IMG/VR virus record: IMGVR_UViG_3300025131_000096
Coordinates: 1 to 42,379 of that record
Reading direction: 5' to 3' (one strand)
Source of the DNA: a virus
Length of the DNA stretch: 42,379 bases
Below the pieces are notes generated by a model. That model did no database searches, was not told where the DNA came from, and saw only the letters and a list, made by a program, of their open reading frames with translations. The translations under genes were made by a program, and so were the position numbers. Below are positions 12,155 to 18,336 of this stretch, piece by piece. Positions within the stretch are counted from its first letter, which is position 1. Every line of letters starts with the position of its first letter.

Positions 12155-13905
12155 ACGCGGATATTTTCTGGCCGACCCCAGCACAATTTCAAACGGTGCT
12201 GGGGCTCTACCCCCCTGATCACCATTGGGTTTCGGATACAGAAACCGATGGTCTTAAGGTCATTGGCCCAGCCTCCCGTGATCAGGCTTGGTATGCTGGC
12301 TTCAATCCTTTCGGAACTAACAAGGTTTATTGCTTTGACTGTCGCTCATCCGACTGGCGTGAAATTCGTCCGTTGATCCAGCGACTGCGATTAGTATTTC
12401 ATAACGGACGATTCGATGTTCACGCTATGGATCTCACCGATCTAGCTAGCGGGTGGCAAGACACGATGCTCTGTAAATACCGGACGAATACCAGCGCACC
12501 GAAATCGCTGGACGAGCTTGCGAAACAGTTGCGCTACCCAAAAATTCCGACACCTGATTTACTCAAGGGGCGGAAGGAAAACCAGAATCAAATTCATCTG
12601 GTATCTAAGAACGATGTCGCGAGATACATGGCGGATGACATCTTGTTCACCGCCCATCTCTGGGATACCATCAGCGAGAAGCAGAAGCAGTTATCGCTCA
12701 GGGCTATGGATCATCGGGTTGAGTATGCTGTGCAACGAATGGAAGCCAGAGGAGTTAGGCTCCTCACCACACCCCTCAAGGCTCTTGAGCGTGAGCTTGC
12801 ACCGTTGGTAGCGGAGAGTGAGGCAGTCATCCGAGACGCTGGGTACACAGGCAATCTTGCATCGCCCAAGCAGTTACAAGAGTGGCTCCAAGGCGAGCTT
12901 AAGTATGATTTTGTAGTAAATGTCTGGGATCAGAAGAAACGTAGAAAGGTACGCAAGTGGAGCACAGATTCTAAGAAGGTGCTGCAACCCTACGCTGACC
13001 GCACAGGTGACCCGCTGATAATTGCGCTGACAACTCACCGAAAGCTACTCAAAAAGAAGAAAGATTTCTGCGAACGCCTTCCTACATTCATGCAAGAAGA
13101 TGGACTTGTCCACGGTAGCATCCGAACAGCTAAGACCGTGAACACTAGGTTCTCTCACGCAAACCCAAACTTGGCACAGATCCCCAAGCGTGGCACAAAC
13201 GCAGTTGAGCGTCGATTAGCCAAGGCATTTCGATCCTGCTTCACAGGTGAAAGCGGGTGGATGTCGGGCGCAGACTATAGCCAGATGGAACTCCGCATGG
13301 CTGCGGCCTTGTCGGGGGATGAGCGGTTGCTCCAGGCATTCAACGACGGCGAAGATCCACACGCTGTAACAGCGGCGGGAACGTCAGGCAAATCTATTGA
13401 CGCATTGCCAGACGGCGAACGCGACAAGGCTAAGGCTGTGAACTTCGGGTTGCCGAATGGCATGAAGGCTGGCGGCTTGGCCGTCGAGTTGCGCTCTACC
13501 GTAGGCGATGCCCAGCGGTACATCGACAAGCACAAAAGAACCCATCCAAGATTGCATGAGTGGATGGCAGATGTGACCGACGATGCGGGTACGTCAGGCA
13601 TCACGGTTCTCCTGTCGGGTGCGGTCATGTATCACGACAGGGCAAAAAGCATTACAAACGCTGTGTCGGGTCACATCTCAGGGAACTCAGCGGATCTGAT
13701 GCGCCGCGCCCTAGTGGAGATTGATGCCCAAGGTTTGCGCCCAGTCCTGTCGGTGCATGACGAACTGGTAGGGGATGTCAAGGATCGAGGCCAGGAATAT
13801 GCTGAGATCATGCGCCACGCAGCCAACAATGCCTATCCAGGCGTTCTCAGCGACGTTGATTTTGAGACTAAGGGAGGCGAGGGGAGAACTTGGGCAGACG
13901 TATGA
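12142..13905 (+). CDS. polA-like: Family A DNA polymerase with 3'-5' exonuclease domain (587 aa)
   Basis: Start chosen at ATG 12142 with AAGGA just upstream; a TTG at 12130 is the longer option. Proofreading domain: Exo I DTE (D32, E34), Exo II HNGRFDVH, Exo III YMADD. Polymerase domain: motif A DYSQMELRMAA (D378), motif B R427-K431-F435 and motif C HDE (H539, D540). Motif B reads NFGLPNG: Asn439 stands where Pol I enzymes usually have the stacking tyrosine, while Phe435 is retained, as in dideoxy-resistant enzymes. It lacks a 5' nuclease domain, as phage polymerases of this length do. It should be the replicative polymerase. Confidence 0.92.
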   Translation: MHSIDADIFWPTPAQFQTVLGLYPPDHHWVSDTETDGLKVIGPASRDQAWYAGFNPFGTNKVYCFDCRSSDWREIRPLIQRLRLVFHNGRFDVHAMDLTDLASGWQDTMLCKYRTNTSAPKSLDELAKQLRYPKIPTPDLLKGRKENQNQIHLVSKNDVARYMADDILFTAHLWDTISEKQKQLSLRAMDHRVEYAVQRMEARGVRLLTTPLKALERELAPLVAESEAVIRDAGYTGNLASPKQLQEWLQGELKYDFVVNVWDQKKRRKVRKWSTDSKKVLQPYADRTGDPLIIALTTHRKLLKKKKDFCERLPTFMQEDGLVHGSIRTAKTVNTRFSHANPNLAQIPKRGTNAVERRLAKAFRSCFTGESGWMSGADYSQMELRMAAALSGDERLLQAFNDGEDPHAVTAAGTSGKSIDALPDGERDKAKAVNFGLPNGMKAGGLAVELRSTVGDAQRYIDKHKRTHPRLHEWMADVTDDAGTSGITVLLSGAVMYHDRAKSITNAVSGHISGNSADLMRRALVEIDAQGLRPVLSVHDELVGDVKDRGQEYAEIMRHAANNAYPGVLSDVDFETKGGEGRTWADV

Positions 13906-13914
13906 CCGCTCCTC

Positions 13915-13947
13915 TTGACATCCCCCCTGTGTGTAGTACAATACTAC
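13915..13947 (+). promoter_or_regulatory. Strong promoter with palindrome over the -10 box
   Basis: TTGACA (13915-13920), 16-base spacer, TACAAT (13937-13942): 11 of 12 consensus positions. The -10 box is embedded in the perfect inverted repeat GTAGTA-CAA-TACTAC (13933-13947), a likely operator. Unlike the leaderless set, this transcript has a leader of about 20 bases. Confidence 0.75.
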
Positions 13948-13969
13948 TCGCCACTTGTACGGTGAAATA

Positions 13970-14206
13970 ATGCATGATGAGCTCGTAGCAAAGATTAATC
14001 TGACTGTCAAAAAATTTCTTGACAGGCTGGAGGAGATGTCCGATACTCCTCGTGAGCTTCAGGCTTACGCGACTGTCGTAAGTTTGCTCTCCAAAGCCCA
14101 AGCCGACTTGGCACGGGACGCCGGAGAGAACGATCCTGTTAGTAACGGGATTCTAGGGCTAGCAATGGCCCATCTTGAACTTCAACAAAAAGGAAAATCT
14201 GAATGA
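13970..14206 (+). CDS. Small helical unknown protein (78 aa)
   Basis: ATG at 13970 with GGTGA just upstream; a TTG at 13955 would add five residues. Entirely helical by eye (KINLTVKKFLDRLEEM, AYATVVSLLSKAQADLARDAGE). First gene behind the strong palindrome-covered promoter. Followed in an ATGA overlap by the next gene. Function unknown. Confidence 0.7.
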   Translation: MHDELVAKINLTVKKFLDRLEEMSDTPRELQAYATVVSLLSKAQADLARDAGENDPVSNGILGLAMAHLELQQKGKSE

Positions 14207-14616
14207 GTTTCGATAAGCAAGCAATCCTAAATGCTAGGACTACGGAAAGTGGGGCTAAAGGTCAAGGGGCATTAATCCCCGAAGACGTATACCCAGATAC
14301 CGTCATTGAGTCCATTGACATAGAGGAGCCACGCCCTGACGATGCAGAGAACGGTGTAACTGCGCGTCTAGTGATGACGTTAAAGTCACCAGGGTATCCT
14401 TCACCAATTCGACGCGGGTTTAACATCAAGGACTGGGCTAACCCCCACAAGATGAGCAACCAATACGCCGTGATGAAAGCGATTTGGCCTAACGAGGCTG
14501 ATAGAGTAGGGATTGGGCCATCCGATTTGGAAGGCGAAGTTGTGAAGCTGCGGGTATCCCATGTCGAAGGGCTAAATGGCCTTCGCGTGGATATCAAGTA
14601 CGCATCCAATAGCTAA
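14203..14616 (+). CDS. Possible ssDNA-binding or recombination accessory protein (137 aa)
   Basis: ATGA overlap with an AGGAA ribosome site. The sequence alternates strand-like segments (VIESIDIEEPRP, TARLVMTLKSP, EVVKLRVSHVEGLNGLRVDIKY), compatible with a small beta-barrel. Its place between polymerase and a Cas4/AddB-like nuclease, and size, resemble DUF669-type or OB-fold proteins of phage replication modules. That is a context-based guess without a diagnostic motif. Confidence 0.55.
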   Translation: MSFDKQAILNARTTESGAKGQGALIPEDVYPDTVIESIDIEEPRPDDAENGVTARLVMTLKSPGYPSPIRRGFNIKDWANPHKMSNQYAVMKAIWPNEADRVGIGPSDLEGEVVKLRVSHVEGLNGLRVDIKYASNS

Positions 14617-14628
14617 TCCGTTTAAGTT

Positions 14629-14660
14629 TCTCCGATGTGAAGACCCCTTTGCATCGGAGA
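14629..14660 (+). promoter_or_regulatory. Stable hairpin before the nuclease gene
   Basis: TCTCCGATG/CATCGGAGA, a perfect 9-bp stem with a 14-base loop. No T-run follows, so it is not a classic terminator. The GGAGAGG of the 3' arm is the only purine-rich ribosome-site candidate for the gene at 14677, so the stem could mask it. Confidence 0.5.
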
Positions 14661-14676
14661 GGCTACTCTTCATACC

Positions 14677-15552
14677 ATGACAAAACAGCTACCAAAACCT
14701 GCGAAACCCTATAGCTCTTGGCCGCTTCTTCTAGAGGCCGCGACAATCTGGGGGATCCGCAACATGAATCCTGCTGTGGTTTCTGTATACGCGAATTACA
14801 TTGCTGCCGATGTAGTCGATTCGTTCAGACGTCGCACGGAACCTTATAGAATTCGCCCTAGTTCTGGGGTGAACTGTGCTGCAATCCCATTTCTAGTTGC
14901 AGCGGGGGCAAAACCCAATGTTGACCTTACGCCTCCATCGCTTCTTTTTGCAACGGGGCATTTCCACCACAACATGATTTACGCAGCACTACACTCGGCA
15001 CTCCCGAAGTCTGCGATCTCAGTCCAAGATGAAACCGAGGTTTTACTACCCGATTGGTGGCCTAAAAATCCTGATGTGTTCAAGCAGGTAGGTCATCGCG
15101 ATTTGTATCTCAGCGTCCTTGAGAAAGGCTGGCTTGAAGAACACCTACCTCAAACCGCTACTTGGGATATCAAAACAAAACACGCACTCGGTCAGCATAG
15201 AGTGGACAAGGAAGAGATTACCGCTCTTGAGGATGTGTTCGGCAACGGAGCTCAGGTAGCTATCTACGAAACCAACGAAGATAACGACGGCTACATCTTC
15301 TACTCAAACCGTGAAGTGCCGAAGGACGGTGGACGAAAGCAGTTTAAGGGCAAGCGAATCTGGAAAGAAGATCTAAACGAGATTCGTGATGCGGTCAAAT
15401 GGCGCGTCTCGATGACCGATGAGTTCGTACCTGAGATCTGGCTTGGAAAGAACCGTGACAAGACGATCACCTGCTTTACACCGTGCGACAGGTACTGTGA
15501 CTTCAGGACGGCGTGTTATGCGAAGCGAGCAGCAGAAAAAATTGAGGTCTAG
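14677..15552 (+). CDS. Cas4/AddB-like PD-(D/E)XK nuclease with Fe-S cysteines (291 aa)
   Basis: Nuclease core: VGHRDLYL (D142) and TWDIKTK (D164, K166), the two halves of a PD-(D/E)XK site. One cysteine (C67) near the N-terminus and four at the C-terminus (C266, C270, C274, C280) fit the split 4Fe-4S staple of Cas4 and AddB nucleases, though the spacing C-x3-C-x5-C is slightly wider than the usual C-x2-C-x5-C. There are no CRISPR genes nearby, so a role in end resection or recombination next to polymerase, helicase and RuvC is more likely than adaptation. Confidence 0.8.
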   Translation: MTKQLPKPAKPYSSWPLLLEAATIWGIRNMNPAVVSVYANYIAADVVDSFRRRTEPYRIRPSSGVNCAAIPFLVAAGAKPNVDLTPPSLLFATGHFHHNMIYAALHSALPKSAISVQDETEVLLPDWWPKNPDVFKQVGHRDLYLSVLEKGWLEEHLPQTATWDIKTKHALGQHRVDKEEITALEDVFGNGAQVAIYETNEDNDGYIFYSNREVPKDGGRKQFKGKRIWKEDLNEIRDAVKWRVSMTDEFVPEIWLGKNRDKTITCFTPCDRYCDFRTACYAKRAAEKIEV

Positions 15553-15554
15553 AT

Positions 15555-15992
15555 GTGAGCCTACGCCCGTTAGCTCGGCCTGGATGTTTATGGATTCCTG
15601 GATCGACAGAAGTACGAGTGGTATGTAGCGTGTCTGGAACCTCTAGTACCGCTCGCATGCGGCATTGCAGATTGTGTGGAACGGAAAACCATCTGGAGAA
15701 ATGTTTGGACTGTGAGGGCTATAGTAACCCAGCCCAAAAATGTGTGGTCTGCGGGAATCAAACCAAGCACCCAAAATTTTATACTTGTTCTCCTAAATGT
15801 AACTCAATACGTTGCCACACCAGGCTTTCAAATCGCCGTTGGGCAAACAGGCGCAAAGACCGGCAGCCCTGCCAGCATTGCGGCGGAGCCATATCGTTGT
15901 CGAAGCACGGCTCTGCGAAAACGTGTAGCCCTGAGTGCGCTAAGGCTCGGAAGAAATTCTTGTCACACGTTCGGCCTCGCAAAGGGTCTTAG
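15555..15992 (+). CDS. Multi-zinc-finger protein (145 aa)
   Basis: GTG at 15555 with GAGG seven bases upstream, three bases after the nuclease stop; an ATG at 15657 would remove 34 residues that look less protein-like. CxxC-type pairs in order: CRLCG, CLDC, CVVCG, CSPKC, CQHCGG, CSPEC. The last pair, CQHCGG followed by KTCSPECAKARKKF, resembles the zinc-binding module of HNH endonuclease-like and FPG-type fingers, but no HNH core is present. Probably a DNA- or RNA-binding protein. Its end overlaps the convergent gene by 53 bases. Confidence 0.65.
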   Translation: MSLRPLARPGCLWIPGSTEVRVVCSVSGTSSTARMRHCRLCGTENHLEKCLDCEGYSNPAQKCVVCGNQTKHPKFYTCSPKCNSIRCHTRLSNRRWANRRKDRQPCQHCGGAISLSKHGSAKTCSPECAKARKKFLSHVRPRKGS

Positions 15993-16383
15993 TGTAATTC
16001 CCGATACGCGCTTGGAGCCCGTTGATCTCGCTATCTAGTTTACGATGCCGCCCCTGCTTTACGATTTGGAAATTCGCCTCGTCGTAGTCACCTTGAGTTT
16101 TGTCTAAGGCCCAGCGAATAATGTCCTTCTCTTTTTGGCGCACCAAGCCTACTAGTTGCTTGATTGCCGCCGCCCAAAGTGCTGCCGTGACCTCCGCACC
16201 AAGAGGGCAGTTGTCAGGATCTAGTGTACACTCCTTAAGAATTCCCCGCTGAAGGGACTGGAGTGTTTGAACGTGTGCGCGTTGACCTTCGGTGGAGCCT
16301 ATCCTTCGCGAGACTAAATCGTCTAGGGTTGGCATTGCAGCCAGCGGCTTCTGGGCTTTTTTATTTGGAGATGGTAGGCTCAT
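15940..16383 (-). CDS. Unknown helical protein (147 aa)
   Basis: Start chosen at the ATG at 16383, overlapping the RuvC gene by 23 bases; the frame is open back to a TTG at 16407. Predicted helical throughout, with a possible coiled coil (HRKLDSEINGLQARIGNYTKTL) at the C-terminus. Last gene of the minus operon that starts at 17811. No motif recognised. Confidence 0.65.
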   Translation of the reverse strand: MSLPSPNKKAQKPLAAMPTLDDLVSRRIGSTEGQRAHVQTLQSLQRGILKECTLDPDNCPLGAEVTAALWAAAIKQLVGLVRQKEKDIIRWALDKTQGDYDEANFQIVKQGRHRKLDSEINGLQARIGNYTKTLCEAERVTRISSEP

Positions 16384-16891
16384 AAGGCGCACGTGCTTCT
16401 GAAGCAAATGCGACTAGGATCGCATCTTCTTCGTGATCGGAGGAGGATTCGGGGACGGTGCAAAGGGCGTGGACGGCATCCCCGACGATAGCTTTACGCT
16501 CTTTTCGGCTGGTACTAGGGCGGTACTTGCGCCCCACAGTTCTGGCGGCAAATTGTTTAAGGGCCATAGGAGTAATAGAGGGTCTCCAGGGGATTTTGTT
16601 TTCCCTAGCCCAGAACGAAAGTCCTCCCATTACACACCAAATGTACGCCGCAGATTTTGGGCGGACCCCTTGCCCTCGTACCATACCAATTGGCGGAGAC
16701 TCGGCTACGATATACGCGATGTCTCCGAATTCTAAGAAGGGAGGTAGCTCACGTTCTAACACCTTGGCAAATGCGAATGGACTGCCTCCGCAGTTAACTG
16801 TCTTCGTAAGTTTGACCTCGCCAGCGGAGGTATCAACTAGAGCTAGCCCTAGAGTCTTATACGCGGGATCGATGGCGAGGATCGTAGGCAT
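16361..16891 (-). CDS. ruvC-like: RuvC-like Holliday junction resolvase (176 aa)
   Basis: RNase H-fold catalytic residues: D8 in ILAIDPAYKTLGLAL, E64 in IVAESPP, and the C-terminal DHEEDAILVA with D152/H153 and D156. Length and order match RuvC (about 173 residues) and phage relatives. It would cleave four-way or branched DNA before packaging. The gene follows the metallophosphatase by two bases and precedes an unknown helical gene. No separate RuvAB is seen, as usual in phages. Confidence 0.85.
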   Translation of the reverse strand: MPTILAIDPAYKTLGLALVDTSAGEVKLTKTVNCGGSPFAFAKVLERELPPFLEFGDIAYIVAESPPIGMVRGQGVRPKSAAYIWCVMGGLSFWARENKIPWRPSITPMALKQFAARTVGRKYRPSTSRKERKAIVGDAVHALCTVPESSSDHEEDAILVAFASEARAPYEPTISK

Positions 16892-16893
16892 AT

Positions 16894-17613
16894 CTAGACC
16901 CGCACAAAATTGGGAAAGGGACTGTGGTTTTGCTCGGAGTCATAGTAGGTAAACCCGAGCGTCCAAGGCGGTTTCCGCCCGTTAATGAAATCGAACGCGG
17001 CCTTCCTGATGTCTCCGCCATAGCCGCCTTCAGCACCATAGACCTGTCGGCCCCCAACCTTGAGAACCTGGAGGCCCATCTTGTGCGTGTGGCCGATGTG
17101 TATGTTACAACCGTGTTCCGTTGCGAACTTATAGGCAACTCCACCTGCGAATTTACTTCCGCCGAGTCGGCCTTCGTGTCCGTGATAGATAGCCACCTTT
17201 TGTCCTTGCCCACAGGGAACCTTGAGCCCTGGTTTGACGCGCTTGATGTCGAGGTCTTGAAGACCCACATACCGATCCCAATCTAATCCTATGTTACGCA
17301 TGACCGGAGCTCGGCCTTGAACATAGGTAGACCAGCGCACTTCATGGTTACCTTCAAGGTAGCTAACATCACAACCTTTAGGGGATCGTTTGCTAATTCT
17401 AGCTAGCCACACTCTGAGCGCATTAAGCTCTCTCTCAAGCGCATCCTCCCATCGAGGATTTCTTCGGTGCTGTGAGAGAGAGTGCATATCTGCGATGTCT
17501 CCATTTAAGACAATTTTCTCAGGGCGTTCTTTTCGTATGAACTCAAAGAGTTTTATGTCCCACTTGCGACTTTGAAATGGAACGTGTACATCCCCAATTA
17601 CTAAGGTCTTCAA
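16894..17613 (-). CDS. Calcineurin-like metallophosphoesterase (239 aa)
   Basis: All five metal-binding signatures are present: GDVH (D8, H10), GDIAD (D39), GNHE (N89, H90), HGH (H144, H146) and GHTH (H175, H177). The start is a TTG at 17613 with AGGGGG about six bases upstream, just after the preceding stop. Such enzymes in phages act as phosphodiesterases or nucleotidases; with RuvC downstream, a nuclease role like that of SbcD/Mre11 is possible, but no capping domain is visible. Confidence 0.88.
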   Translation of the reverse strand: MKTLVIGDVHVPFQSRKWDIKLFEFIRKERPEKIVLNGDIADMHSLSQHRRNPRWEDALERELNALRVWLARISKRSPKGCDVSYLEGNHEVRWSTYVQGRAPVMRNIGLDWDRYVGLQDLDIKRVKPGLKVPCGQGQKVAIYHGHEGRLGGSKFAGGVAYKFATEHGCNIHIGHTHKMGLQVLKVGGRQVYGAEGGYGGDIRKAAFDFINGRKPPWTLGFTYYDSEQNHSPFPNFVRV

Positions 17614-17616
17614 CCG

Positions 17617-17811
17617 CTACCCCCTAAGGTCAACCTCGATTCCCCGATTAGTGCATTCAGAGCAATCAAAGATTTCTGCTCGGCTAAGGACAGGTGTGTT
17701 AGCATCACAGCGAGGGCAATTTTTCACGGTGAGGCGTTCTGGCCGAGTACTGTCGAGAGCCTGGATAACCTTCTCAACAGTTGATGGCAAGGTGTGCTCC
17801 TCAGAGTCCAT
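17617..17811 (-). CDS. Zinc-ribbon small protein (64 aa)
   Basis: Starts at the ATG six bases behind the -10 box of its promoter. CPRC near residue 32 and CSEC near residue 50 form a zinc-ribbon pair. The N-terminal helix TVEKVIQALDS precedes it. First gene of the operon that continues with the phosphoesterase and RuvC; a regulatory or accessory role is inferred. Confidence 0.75.
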   Translation of the reverse strand: MDSEEHTLPSTVEKVIQALDSTRPERLTVKNCPRCDANTPVLSRAEIFDCSECTNRGIEVDLRG

Positions 17812-17817
17812 GATAAC

Positions 17818-17846
17818 AGTATATCAACTAAAAACAAGGGTGTCAA
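17818..17846 (-). promoter_or_regulatory. Strong leaderless promoter
   Basis: Minus strand: TTGACA (17841-17846), 17-base spacer ending in TGA (extended -10), TATACT (17818-17823), then six bases to the ATG at 17811. The clearest example of the leaderless set. It separates the RuvC operon from the virion operon and overlaps the last bases of the upstream gene. Confidence 0.8.
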
Positions 17847-18157
17847 GTTGTGTCCTCACGCTTAGAAGAGGGCTGGAGTTTTAGGCGTATCTTGTCGAAG
17901 ATGGCAGTTAGCATCAGCGAGATAGCCCCTCGGCTACGACTGAACATTAGGGATAGTATGACCAGCCCTCCTACGATAGACCCCATTAGCCTTGCTAACG
18001 AGTCGATTACCGCTGGCGCAGCTTGCACAGTCGTTTCCAGAATATCCCCAGTCCCCTCTGAGGGAATGGTCACCGGAGAAGATCCTCCTCCTAGAATTGC
18101 AGGGAGACTGCAACCTGTAAGGAAGAGCAGCAGAAGTAAAGATTTGCGACGGCTCAT
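17843..18157 (-). CDS. Lipobox protein with membrane segment, spanin candidate (104 aa)
   Basis: Signal: MSRRKSLLLLLFLTGC, a lipoprotein signal peptide with lipobox LTGC (lipidated C16). A second hydrophobic segment spans about residues 58-72 (GSIVGGLVILSLMF), followed by a basic C-terminus. A lipobox plus a C-terminal span is the layout of unimolecular spanins (T1 gp11 type), although the span is more central and the periplasmic part shorter. Overlaps the upstream 60-residue membrane gene by ATGA. Role in outer-membrane disruption is inference. Confidence 0.6.
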   Translation of the reverse strand: MSRRKSLLLLLFLTGCSLPAILGGGSSPVTIPSEGTGDILETTVQAAPAVIDSLARLMGSIVGGLVILSLMFSRSRGAISLMLTAIFDKIRLKLQPSSKREDTT

Positions 18158-18336
18158 TTAACTTCGTGATACTTCTCTAACTTTGCGATGTCGGCATCCC
18201 TGGAGACTTCCCGCTCCTGAATACGCGCCACAGTCACGGTTAACTCGGACATTACGGCTACTGTCCAGAGCATGAGCCCTCCTAGTAGTGTGAGCAGGGC
18301 ATCGGTCAAAGAAATTTTGGTATTCGAGGAGGTCAT
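18154..18336 (-). CDS. Small membrane protein, holin or inner-spanin candidate (60 aa)
   Basis: One hydrophobic segment (about residues 9-33, SLTDALLTLLGGLMLWTVAVM) followed by a charged helical tail that could form a coiled coil (ARIQEREVSRDADIAKLEKY). N-terminal span plus exported coil fits an inner spanin; a single-span holin is the alternative. Overlaps the large upstream gene by ATGA and the lipobox gene downstream. Confidence 0.6.
   Translation of the reverse strand: MTSSNTKISLTDALLTLLGGLMLWTVAVMSELTVTVARIQEREVSRDADIAKLEKYHEVK

Noticed and set aside
14019-14047. TTGACA-17-GATACT promoter
   Set aside because: Lies inside the 78-residue gene in coding frame with no gene start behind it; probably chance.
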